Assembly (NCBI GenBank): GCA_016927675.1
Contig: JAFGMF010000113.1
Coordinates: 1 to 9,824, forward strand
From: Candidatus Cloacimonadota bacterium
GTDB lineage: Bacteria > Cloacimonadota > Cloacimonadia > Cloacimonadales > TCS61
Length of the DNA stretch: 9,824 bases
Direction of reading: 5' to 3'
Shown: in pieces, positions 1 through 7,358 of the stretch
Position numbering within the stretch: position 1 is the stretch's first letter
Layout: each line of letters begins with the position of its first letter
Made by a program: the position numbers and the translations under genes
Notes under the pieces: model-generated
The model's input: only the letters and a program-made list of their open reading frames with translations
The model's database searches: none
What the model was told of the DNA's origin: nothing

Positions 1-246
1 CTCTCAGCTGAAATGAAAGCATTTCAGTGTATTGATGATAATTCCATAAAAGCAGCAATTGGGCTTAGCAGTCTTTTCTACGATAAGTTTATTCTGCGGT
101 TAGGCTATAAGTTCAATCACGATGCTGAAGATCTGAGTGCAGGCGTAGGCTTTAAAATCGGAAAATTCAGTCTTGATTACGCCTATCTGCCGTTTGATTA
201 TGAAATCGACGATGTTCATATTATCGGGATCAATTATTTGTTTTAA
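1..246 (+). CDS. PorV/PorQ-like outer-membrane barrel protein, C-terminal end (5' truncated)
   Basis: The reading frame is open from the left edge to a TAA at 244-246, giving the last 81 residues of a longer protein. These residues alternate polar and hydrophobic positions in short strands separated by turns, and the chain ends in an aromatic Phe (NYLF), as outer-membrane beta-barrels usually do. The stretch around AGVGFKIGKFSLDYAYLPF resembles the last strands of the PorV/PorQ family, where a glycine-rich strand is followed by a 'DYAY' strand. PorV in Bacteroidetes is a type IX secretion component that shuttles substrates at the outer membrane; many FCB bacteria carry paralogues of unknown role. 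The next gene encodes a protein with a FlgD/type IX-like C-terminal domain, which fits but does not prove a secretion role. The ATG at position 13 is internal and not a credible start. The family call rests on a short tail and is moderate. Confidence 0.6.
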   Translation, partial: LSAEMKAFQCIDDNSIKAAIGLSSLFYDKFILRLGYKFNHDAEDLSAGVGFKIGKFSLDYAYLPFDYEIDDVHIIGINYLF

Positions 247-247
247 T

Positions 248-265
248 GTTGAATAATTTTTCAAC
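248..265 (+). other. Small inverted repeat between the barrel gene and the protease gene
   Basis: GTTGAA (248-253) and TTCAAC (260-265) are perfect inverted copies separated by 6 nt. They lie just after the stop of the barrel gene and immediately before the ribosome binding site of the protease gene. There is no T-run after the stem and it is only 6 bp, so it is not a normal intrinsic terminator. It could be an mRNA hairpin at the gene junction or chance in AT-rich DNA. Confidence 0.25.
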
Positions 266-277
266 CGGGAGAAAAAA

Positions 278-3200
278 ATGAAGGCTTTCTGCCTGATGGT
301 TATAATCATCTCCTTTATAAATACGTTTGCAATTCCAGAATATGCCCCACGGGAAATGATTGTTAAAACATCCGTTCCCAGAGAGATCCAGGGCAGGAAT
401 ATTGGAATAGATGAATTGGACGATTTTCTCGAAGATTATGGAGTAAAATCCGTAAAACCAATTCTGAACAAGGAAACAAATATTTATTATCTGGTAACTT
501 TGGAACAGGAACCATCCTGGGAAAGAGTTTCTCTGTTAGATATTGAAGGGATAGAGTATATTCAACCGAATTATCTGAATAAATTTCATGCCATGCCTAC
601 GGATCCTGATTTCATCAGTGGACTGCAATGGGGATTACACCAGGTAAATAATTTTGATATTGATGCACCCGAAGCCTGGGATATTACAACCGGAAACAGA
701 CAGATCATAGTCGGTCTGGTTGATTCTGGAGTCCATTTCGATCATCCTGATCTGCAGCAGAATATTTTTAACAATCCAGGAGAAATAGCTGATGACGGAA
801 TAGATAACGATGGCAACGGATATGTTGATGACTGGCGGGGCTGGGATTTCGTTGATGCTCCGGAATTGTCAGATTTAGCCCTTGGAGACTATCTTGATCA
901 GGATAATGATCCGACAGATGAATTGAACCATGGTACTCATCTGGCAGGGATTATCGGTGCAGATACCAACAACGGCATCGGGATCAGCGGTTTATGCTGG
1001 AATGTCAGGATCCTGGTTCTTCGTGCCGGATTTAAAACAGTGGACGGACTTGGCTATCTTCAGGATGATGATGCCTCTGCCGGGATTATTTATGCTGCCG
1101 ATATGGGTGCAGAAGTTATCAATCTAAGCTGGGGTGATGAGAATTTTTCCCAGATCGTAGCAGATGCTTGTGAATATGCCTATCAAAAAGGAAGTGTAAT
1201 TGTAGTATCTGCAGGTAATACCTATGGTCCCGGATTGATGTACCCCGCAAATCTTTCAACAACGATCTCTGTCGGTTCAGTTGATTATCAGTTTAAACGC
1301 GCCTCTTTTTCCAGTTATGGACCGCAGCTCGATCTGGTAGCTCCGGGAGTAAATATATACAGTACTTATGATATTGATGATGATAATCTTTACAATAATC
1401 AGTCTGGCACTTCAATGTCGGCACCATTTGTCACGGCGGCAATTGCTCTGCTTTTTTCGATAGAGTCTGGGATTAACCCTGAAGCCGTAAGAACCCGGCT
1501 TCAAAGTTCAAGCAGAGAGGCCGGATTGCCCGGTTTTGATAATGAATACGGGCATGGTGTTCTTAATGTGCAAGCATTACTGAACAATTCCGATATTCCG
1601 CTGATGGAAATCACATCGCCCTGGGAATATCAGGGCTTAAATCAGAGTTTCGATATTATCGGCTCAGTAGTTGCCGATAATCTATCCAAATACAGCGTTA
1701 TGTTCACGACAGCTGAGCTTCCGACATCTTCAGACTGGCAGGATGTTTCCTATCCTCACAACAATACACCTCATTATTATTTTAACCCGGTTGAAAATGG
1801 CGTCCTTGCTCATTTCGATCTGATGGGGATTTCACCAGAATTCGCCATTTATCAGCTAAAAGTTGAATTAATGACGACTGACAATAAACATTATATCTCC
1901 AGAAAAACGGTTTTTGTTGATCAGACGGAACCGGTTTTTAATCCGGCGTCAGCGACTGTAAACAAACGTTATCATGGTGAGTACGCCAAATATTTTCTGA
2001 ATGCTTCGTTTGACGATCAGATTTTTCTGGCTGTAGATTATGCCTCTGGAGTTGATAACAGACGGGAAGTTAATTATACTCCGCTTGCTGATTCAACTCA
2101 AATTATCCACATTCCAGTACCGGAACCTGACGATAATGCCATTTACCTGAGAGCAATCAATCTTTGCGGATTGGAATCGGAAATCACACCTGATGATTTT
2201 TCTTATGAACTTCCTCAGGAATATGATTATATCAATATAAATGGATTCAACCAGCAGGAGCTGTCTAACCAGCTGGTTGCCACCAGAAAGTTAGTTGACT
2301 ATAATAATAACGGAAAATGGGAATTTCTTGCTCAGGAATTTTCGGAAGAAAATAATCATCTGAAAATTTTTGAGATCCACGGGGATGAACTTCAAACTGT
2401 TCATGATTTCCAGAATCAGCTCTGGCCGATTGACATAGGGTACACTGCTACTGGCAAACTAAGTATGCTGGGACTGCAGGAAGATATCAGCTACCTCTAT
2501 GTTGCTGTCAATGCCGGAGAATATCCGGAAAATCTGATCTGGCTTGAAAGCAACACCTATGGCGGTAATCTGATTGATTATGATAATGATGGACTCGATG
2601 AAATCGCGATCATAAAAAATGAGACTGTTGGCAATGTAACCCGCAGAATAATAGCCCTCTACAAACAATACGGGGCTACGGTAATCAGACAGTATGGCCT
2701 GATAAATGAAACTCCCACAAATGTTAAAAATGAATTTGTGAACAAAGTGTATTGCGGTTATCTTGATGATGATGATCAGATGGATATACTTGCTTCCGAT
2801 ACGGACGGCGATATTATCATCTATGAATATAACGAAAGTAACCCTCAGGAAAATAAATTTGAAATGATCTGGCAGGCAAGGCTTCCCGTTAAAAATGCAT
2901 ATTACACGGCAATTGCCGATTTTACCGGAGACGGTAATCTTGATTTTGTCGTCGGCGGTTATAACAGAGATTTTGCGAACCCGGATAAAACATATTCATA
3001 TTTTGAATTTTTTACTGCAGGCACAGAAAACAATGATTTTCAATCAATAGGATATGTCAGCTTCGATCAGCTGGAAACAAAAAATGCAATTGCTAATGCA
3101 GATCTTGATGGTGACGGCGACGACGAGGTTATTCTTGCCCTTCCGCCCAACAGCTATGTGGTAGATTATTTTGATGGAAAATTTACCCCGGTCTGGAAGG

Positions 3201-4516
3201 GAAATGCAAAAAAGACTTTTCAGAACGACATCATTGCATTTCCGGCAAATCTCAATCAGGAAGCAGGTGCGATCATAAATCTGGAATCAGATGGTGTAAT
3301 AAGAAGTTCACTGATATCACAAGCAGAACCGTTCAACGGACCGGCTACTCCAACCTGGTTCAGAGCCGAACCGGTTGATTCCTCGTCGGCAAGTATGAGC
3401 TGGCAGTATCCAAACGAAGAAGATGTGACCTTTCGTATTTATCGCAAACAGGATAATACAACCACATTACTTGATTCCTGTTCAGATCATTTCTATCTGG
3501 ATCCGGAACTGAGCCCAGGGGATACGATCTCATATCAGGTAACAGCAGTAAATTATCAGTATCAGCCTTTTGAAAGTCTTCCATCTCCATGGAAACAGGT
3601 TGTACCAAGACCGGTTCCGGAACTGCTTTCTATCGAAATGATCAACATCAGCATGCTGAGATTGAAGTTCAGTGAAATAATGTCCAATGATACTATTTTC
3701 AACTATCACTATCTGGTTAATAATGGATTTGGCAGACCGGTATCGGGGAATTTTTTAGAGACCAAAACCGGTGTTTTATTAGCATTCAATCAACCATTCC
3801 CGGAGGCGGACGATTATCAGATCGAGATTTCCGGGCTTACAGGAGAAACCGGAGTACCATTTCCACAGGGAAGTTACGGCTTTACCTATAAAGAAGATAC
3901 TGCTTCTCCGGAGATCATTGGTGCTGAAGTGGTATCAGCCAACAGGGTAAAAATTCTGTATTCGGAACCTTTGCAGTCGGATACTGCGGAAAATCTTGAT
4001 AATTACTCGCTGATTCCACCCTCAAATGATAATAATAATGGAATCATTGATCTCGATTATTTTGATGTTTATCCCGATTCTTTTTATGTTTTGCTGACAA
4101 TGCAGAAAGATCTTGTCTATTCAACAAACAGATATTTTCTCAAGGTGGAAAATATCTATGATTTATCCGATAATCTGATTTCGAATAATGGAAACAAATG
4201 CCGTTTCAGCTTGACAGATATTGTTGACTTGAATCATATGAAAATCTATCCAAATCCTTTCTATCCAAAGGAATCGGATGAGCTGAAATTTGTCCGGCTT
4301 CCTCTGGGTAAAGAAGGCCGGATCTGGATTTATGATTTGACCGGGGAGCTCGTATTTGAGCAGAAAATTGAGCCCCTAACGGAATCTGAATTGAATAATT
4401 ATTATGGTTGGGATGGCAGAAATAAGGCCGGGAATAGAGTGTCATCCGGAATATATTTATATCTGATAAAAATGGGGGAAGATTTTAAAAAAGGTAAATT
4501 TGCTATCGTAAATTAG
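278..4516 (+). CDS. Secreted modular S8 (subtilisin-like) serine protease with FlgD/type IX-like C-terminal domain
   Basis: Predicted extracellular or surface endopeptidase of 1412 residues. The ATG at 278 follows a GGGAGA ribosome site (267-272). A hydrophobic signal peptide covers about residues 1-18 (probable cut after TFA). A propeptide spans about 22-107 and the S8 catalytic domain about 108-438. Catalytic residues are visible: Asp149 in VDSG, His218 in NHGTH, the oxyanion Asn314 in SAGN and Ser379 in GTSMSAP. A Ca-binding-type loop, DDGIDNDGNGYVDD, sits at 172-185. Two Ig-like segments follow (about 441-660), then Asp-rich FG-GAP/VCBS-like blades with motifs starting near 674, 767, 830, 881 and 942, a fibronectin III-like domain (1021-1110) and two Ig-like domains (about 1112-1206 and 1207-1310). 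The C-terminus (about 1316-1412) has YPNPF at 1324-1328, WDG at 1378-1380 and a final KGKFAIVN, as in FlgD-Ig/type IX sorting-type domains. Subtilases are usually much shorter; the extra length is adhesion-like modules. Domain borders after the catalytic unit are approximate. The active site is intact, so it is probably functional; its substrate is unknown. Confidence 0.93.
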   Translation: MKAFCLMVIIISFINTFAIPEYAPREMIVKTSVPREIQGRNIGIDELDDFLEDYGVKSVKPILNKETNIYYLVTLEQEPSWERVSLLDIEGIEYIQPNYLNKFHAMPTDPDFISGLQWGLHQVNNFDIDAPEAWDITTGNRQIIVGLVDSGVHFDHPDLQQNIFNNPGEIADDGIDNDGNGYVDDWRGWDFVDAPELSDLALGDYLDQDNDPTDELNHGTHLAGIIGADTNNGIGISGLCWNVRILVLRAGFKTVDGLGYLQDDDASAGIIYAADMGAEVINLSWGDENFSQIVADACEYAYQKGSVIVVSAGNTYGPGLMYPANLSTTISVGSVDYQFKRASFSSYGPQLDLVAPGVNIYSTYDIDDDNLYNNQSGTSMSAPFVTAAIALLFSIESGINPEAVRTRLQSSSREAGLPGFDNEYGHGVLNVQALLNNSDIPLMEITSPWEYQGLNQSFDIIGSVVADNLSKYSVMFTTAELPTSSDWQDVSYPHNNTPHYYFNPVENGVLAHFDLMGISPEFAIYQLKVELMTTDNKHYISRKTVFVDQTEPVFNPASATVNKRYHGEYAKYFLNASFDDQIFLAVDYASGVDNRREVNYTPLADSTQIIHIPVPEPDDNAIYLRAINLCGLESEITPDDFSYELPQEYDYININGFNQQELSNQLVATRKLVDYNNNGKWEFLAQEFSEENNHLKIFEIHGDELQTVHDFQNQLWPIDIGYTATGKLSMLGLQEDISYLYVAVNAGEYPENLIWLESNTYGGNLIDYDNDGLDEIAIIKNETVGNVTRRIIALYKQYGATVIRQYGLINETPTNVKNEFVNKVYCGYLDDDDQMDILASDTDGDIIIYEYNESNPQENKFEMIWQARLPVKNAYYTAIADFTGDGNLDFVVGGYNRDFANPDKTYSYFEFFTAGTENNDFQSIGYVSFDQLETKNAIANADLDGDGDDEVILALPPNSYVVDYFDGKFTPVWKGNAKKTFQNDIIAFPANLNQEAGAIINLESDGVIRSSLISQAEPFNGPATPTWFRAEPVDSSSASMSWQYPNEEDVTFRIYRKQDNTTTLLDSCSDHFYLDPELSPGDTISYQVTAVNYQYQPFESLPSPWKQVVPRPVPELLSIEMINISMLRLKFSEIMSNDTIFNYHYLVNNGFGRPVSGNFLETKTGVLLAFNQPFPEADDYQIEISGLTGETGVPFPQGSYGFTYKEDTASPEIIGAEVVSANRVKILYSEPLQSDTAENLDNYSLIPPSNDNNNGIIDLDYFDVYPDSFYVLLTMQKDLVYSTNRYFLKVENIYDLSDNLISNNGNKCRFSLTDIVDLNHMKIYPNPFYPKESDELKFVRLPLGKEGRIWIYDLTGELVFEQKIEPLTESELNNYYGWDGRNKAGNRVSSGIYLYLIKMGEDFKKGKFAIVN

Positions 4517-4620
4517 AGAGGGATGTAATGAAAGTTTAAGCGAACAGGCAGATTATTAGTAGCCGATTCATCCCGGGGCAGATTTTCCCCTCTTTGGATT
4601 GTTCCCGAAGGAGTCTGAAA
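4517..4620 (+). other. 104-nt intergenic spacer with weak alternative hairpins, probable 5' leader of the downstream gene cluster
   Basis: This is the largest non-coding gap in the window and separates the secretion block from the six-gene block, so it is the natural place for a promoter. I could not pick out a convincing -35/-10 pair. Three short pairings are visible: GGGATG (4520-4525) with CATCCC (4569-4574); GGGG (4575-4578) with CCCC (4587-4590) over an 8-nt loop; and CTCTTT (4590-4595) with the ribosome site AAGGAG (4608-4613), with one G-U pair. The second and third share base 4590 and so compete. None is followed by a T-run long enough for an intrinsic terminator. Any regulatory role is inference. 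Confidence 0.3.
4608..4613 (+). promoter_or_regulatory. Ribosome binding site AAGGAG that fixes the start at 4621
   Basis: AAGGAG lies 7 nt before the ATG at 4621. It rules against an in-frame TTG at 4594, which would place this strong site inside the coding sequence and has no comparable site of its own. Confidence 0.8.
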
Positions 4621-5436
4621 ATGATATCATTAGATTGGAAAGAAAGATTAAAAAAAGATGCAATCGATTTTTTTGAAAGAAAACTGCCGGCGGGTGAATT
4701 TGATATAGATATAGTCTATAATGCCTATCCGCAGAGAATTGATAACAAAGTACCCCATGCAGTGCTGACCCTGGTCGGTAAAACCCTCGGATCCAAAATT
4801 GCCAGAAATGCCGAGAAATATTTTGCTTTTTATGATTATCTGCTCAAACATAAAGGGGATAACGGGAAAATTATCTTTTCCTATATCATGTCCAAGGCTG
4901 TAGTAAGAAAACCCGAGGTTATTCTTCCTTATCTGGAAAAATATCTTTTTATTCTGGATGACCAGAAAACTGCAAATCTAATCCTCGATAAAACCCTGTT
5001 TCCTATTCTGAAGAAGAATTCTGCACCATATCTTGATCTGATCAACCGCTGGATAAAAAAAGACAATAAATGTCTCACCGGCAGTATCCAAAAAATACTT
5101 GTAAAACTGATAAAGCTTGAACCTGAAATGATTAAGCCTTTATTCTGTAAACTGGAAACTTCCTGGATGTATGCTACTCCCAATATGATAAAATTAAACT
5201 CTAATTTCCTCAAAGAAATCTGGAAACTGGATCCGGATTTTTATCTGTCAGTTTTTCAGAATTACCAGAATACAAGAAATCCCTTGTTTGCAGAAATCCT
5301 CAGTGGAGCAATGACGGTTAATCATAAGATTTTAAGAAATATCGCTGAAAACTGGTCTCTCAGCGGTAATATTAAGTTAAAGAAAATCGGACAGCATAGT
5401 CTGAAAATGGTTCAGAAATTTAAGGTGAAAGGTTAA
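4621..5436 (+). CDS. Unrecognised helical-repeat protein (HEAT/AlkD-like fold possible)
   Basis: A soluble protein of 271 residues that I do not recognise as a named family. It has no signal peptide or membrane segment, so it is likely cytoplasmic. The sequence is rich in Lys, Leu and Ile and appears nearly all helical, with successive amphipathic helices of about 15-20 residues joined by short turns that often contain Pro or Asp (for example around KPEVILPYLEKYL and LINRWIKKDNKCL). That layout is typical of HEAT-like solenoids and faintly recalls the DNA alkylation repair (AlkD-like) fold, but I cannot assign AlkD catalytic residues, so no enzymatic role is claimed. The start at 4621 is chosen from the AAGGAG 7 nt upstream. 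It ends 1 nt before greA, so the two are very probably co-transcribed and translationally coupled; a role linked to transcription or nucleic acid would fit but is only suggested by position. Confidence 0.8.
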   Translation: MISLDWKERLKKDAIDFFERKLPAGEFDIDIVYNAYPQRIDNKVPHAVLTLVGKTLGSKIARNAEKYFAFYDYLLKHKGDNGKIIFSYIMSKAVVRKPEVILPYLEKYLFILDDQKTANLILDKTLFPILKKNSAPYLDLINRWIKKDNKCLTGSIQKILVKLIKLEPEMIKPLFCKLETSWMYATPNMIKLNSNFLKEIWKLDPDFYLSVFQNYQNTRNPLFAEILSGAMTVNHKILRNIAENWSLSGNIKLKKIGQHSLKMVQKFKVKG

Positions 5437-5437
5437 T

Positions 5438-5908
5438 ATGGCAGATTACATCACTAAAGAAGGTATGATCAGGTTAAGAAAAAGAATGAATGATTTAATT
5501 CGGGAACGACCCGAGGTTATTAAACAGGTCGTTACAGCCCGGGAAATGGGTGATCTGAGTGAAAATGCCGAATATCATGCCGCACGGGAACGACAGCGTA
5601 ACTTAGAAAAAGAATACAATCAGATTATGAAAAGAATTGAGAAACTCACAGTGATAGATTCAGATACATTACCCAAAGATGCTGTTCGCTTCGGAGCAAG
5701 AGTGACGATCAGAGAAATTTCTTCAAATGTTGTTCGAAAGATAAGACTGGTTGGAATTGATGAGATCTTTGAAGCGGAAGACGGATATGAAAGAGTTTCT
5801 GTAGCTTCTCCGATTGGTAAACCAATGATCGGAAGAAAAATCGGTGATCATTATACTGTAAAAGCTCCAATCGGAAACAGGGAGTTTGAGATAATTAACA
5901 TTAGCTAG
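5438..5908 (+). CDS. greA: Transcription elongation factor GreA
   Basis: A cytoplasmic factor that inserts its coiled coil into the secondary channel of RNA polymerase and stimulates cleavage of backtracked transcripts. The protein has 156 residues, the usual GreA length. Residues 1-75 form the antiparallel coiled coil; its tip carries GDLSENAEYHAARE (38-51), with the acidic pair Asp39 and Glu42 that corresponds to the residues aiding Mg2+ binding in characterised GreA. The C-terminal FKBP-like domain (about 80-156) shows the family signature SVASPIGKPMIGRKIGD. All expected elements are present. The gene starts 1 nt after the preceding stop, with AAGGTGAAAGG inside the end of the upstream gene as its ribosome site, and ends 8 nt before the aminopeptidase gene. 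GreB and Rnk share the fold, but the tip motif and length favour GreA. Confidence 0.96.
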   Translation: MADYITKEGMIRLRKRMNDLIRERPEVIKQVVTAREMGDLSENAEYHAARERQRNLEKEYNQIMKRIEKLTVIDSDTLPKDAVRFGARVTIREISSNVVRKIRLVGIDEIFEAEDGYERVSVASPIGKPMIGRKIGDHYTVKAPIGNREFEIINIS

Positions 5909-5916
5909 GAGATCTG

Positions 5917-7338
5917 ATGAATAATAGCGATAAGATCAGAAAGAAATTAACATACCAGAGAAAAAATTTCTGGCACGTGCAACCAGATGATGTACATCAA
6001 CAGGCATTTGCCTTTGCCGATGGGTATAAAAAATTTTTAAATGATTGTAAAACAGAACGTGAAACGATATATTATCTTGCCGAACTGGCAAAAAAAGAAG
6101 GATTTAAGAACATTGATGCACAGGATGGGGCACGGAAATTATACTCATTTTTCCGCAATAAAAATGCCGCCTTTGCCAGGCTTGGTAAAAATCCCGTCAG
6201 TGAGGGTGTAAATTTGATAGTCTCCCATATTGATGCTCCCAGGATCGATCTGAAACAAAATCCTTTGGCAGAAGATGGAGAGACAAAACTGGGTATTTTA
6301 AAGACCCATTATTATGGGGGAATAAAAAAATACCAGTGGATGTCTACACCTCTGGCTCTTCATGGAGTTTTTGTGACCAGGAAAGGTAAAACAGTCAGGA
6401 TTACGATCGGAGAAGATAAAAATGATCCGGTGTTCATTATGCCGGATCTGCTTCCTCATCTTGCCAAAAACGAACAATATTCGAAAAAATTAGGTGATGC
6501 CGTAACTGCCGGTCAGATGAATGTAATCTTCAATTCTATTCCATTTCCGGGAGATGATGATCAGGAGATCAAAGAAGCTGTTAAATTGAATGCTCTGAAT
6601 TTGCTGAACAAGAAATACGGGATTACCGAAACTGATTTTCTCAGCGCCGAGCTGGAACTTGTTCCTGCAGGATTGGCTCGAGATGCTGGTTTTGATGGCA
6701 GTATGATCGCAGCATATGGGCAGGATGACCGGGTATGTGCTTATACCTCATGGCAGGCTTTGCTATCACTTACCCAGGATCCCGAGAGAACAGCAGTTGT
6801 CTATCTGGCAGACAAAGAAGAGATCGGCAGTGAAAGCAACACGGGCGCTAAATCTGTCTTTATCCTTGATTTTATAGCTGATCTTCTGGCAGCCAATGGA
6901 GAATCATCAGACAGTGTAACTCTCAGAAAAACTCTGATCCGCAGCCAGATTTTATCGGCAGATGTCAATGCAGCCATTAATCCTAATTATCCGGGAGTTC
7001 ATGAGAAAGATAATGCTGTTCACCTGGGATATGGTGTAAGTGTTACAAAATATACCGGTCAAGGTGGTAAAAGTGGCAGTAATGATGCCAATGCAGAATT
7101 CAATGCCAAAGTTATCGATATTTTCGAAACAGCCGGAGTTAACTGGCAGACCGGCACTTTGGGTAAAGTTGATGAAGGTGGCGGCGGTACGATAGCGAAA
7201 TTCATGGCTCAATATGGAGCAGAGGTAATTGATTGCGGACCGGGTTTGCTCGGGATGCATGCAATGTATGAATTGAGCAGTAAAGCCGATGTTTATTCTA
7301 CATATAAAGCCTATCATACTTTTTTTGAAAAGGCTTGA
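5917..7338 (+). CDS. M18-family zinc aminopeptidase
   Basis: A cytoplasmic metallo-aminopeptidase that removes N-terminal residues from peptides, probably as a large homo-oligomer as in other M18 enzymes. The 473 residues match the usual M18 length. All expected di-zinc ligands can be placed by motif: His104 in SHIDAPR, Asp270 in GQDDR, Glu302 with the catalytic base Glu301 in DKEEIGS, Asp349 in SADVNAA, and His448 in GMHAMYE. The spacing closely follows that known for human aspartyl aminopeptidase. Other family marks are KYTGQGGKSGSNDANAEF and DEGGGGTIAKF. There is no signal peptide. The ATG at 5917 is preceded by AGGAG (5907-5911) overlapping the greA stop. M18 members differ in preference (acidic versus broad or hydrophobic residues), and the sequence does not settle which applies. 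It may feed free amino acids to fermentation; that is inference. Confidence 0.94.
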   Translation: MNNSDKIRKKLTYQRKNFWHVQPDDVHQQAFAFADGYKKFLNDCKTERETIYYLAELAKKEGFKNIDAQDGARKLYSFFRNKNAAFARLGKNPVSEGVNLIVSHIDAPRIDLKQNPLAEDGETKLGILKTHYYGGIKKYQWMSTPLALHGVFVTRKGKTVRITIGEDKNDPVFIMPDLLPHLAKNEQYSKKLGDAVTAGQMNVIFNSIPFPGDDDQEIKEAVKLNALNLLNKKYGITETDFLSAELELVPAGLARDAGFDGSMIAAYGQDDRVCAYTSWQALLSLTQDPERTAVVYLADKEEIGSESNTGAKSVFILDFIADLLAANGESSDSVTLRKTLIRSQILSADVNAAINPNYPGVHEKDNAVHLGYGVSVTKYTGQGGKSGSNDANAEFNAKVIDIFETAGVNWQTGTLGKVDEGGGGTIAKFMAQYGAEVIDCGPGLLGMHAMYELSSKADVYSTYKAYHTFFEKA

Positions 7339-7346
7339 TAATGATT

Positions 7347-7352
7347 AAGGAT
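7347..7352 (+). promoter_or_regulatory. Ribosome binding site AAGGAT supporting the start at 7359
   Basis: AAGGAT lies 6 nt before the ATG at 7359. Other in-frame starts exist (TTG at 7335, overlapping the aminopeptidase stop, and ATG at 7341), but only the 7359 start gives a compact lipoprotein signal peptide beginning Met-Arg-Arg. AAAGG at 7329-7333 could serve the ATG at 7341, so the choice is likely rather than certain. Confidence 0.55.
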
Positions 7353-7358
7353 ATCAAT

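Noticed and set aside
2765..2776. GATGATGATGAT tandem repeat as a possible microsatellite
   Set aside because: It is a short run of Asp codons within an acidic calcium-type loop; four units in a coding region are explained by protein sequence.
3360..3608. Reverse-strand open frame within the fibronectin-like part of the protease gene
   Set aside because: It is fully covered by the intact protease reading frame and shows no recognisable domain or clear independent start signal.
4575..4600. GGGG...CCCC hairpin followed by TCTTT as an intrinsic terminator after the protease gene
   Set aside because: The stem is only 4 bp with an 8-nt loop and there is no run of T residues, so it does not meet normal terminator criteria.
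4594..4620. TTG start at 4594 for the helical-repeat protein
   Set aside because: The strong AAGGAG at 4608-4613 would fall inside the coding sequence, and the ATG at 4621 sits at ideal spacing from it.
6952..7317. Reverse-strand open frame of 121 codons inside the aminopeptidase gene
   Set aside because: It lies wholly antisense to a well-supported M18 gene and its translation shows no recognisable motif.
7335..7358. TTG at 7335 or ATG at 7341 as the start of the BamD-like lipoprotein
   Set aside because: These add residues before a typical Met-Arg-Arg lipoprotein signal, and 7359 has AAGGAT at 6 nt; ATG 7341 cannot be wholly excluded.
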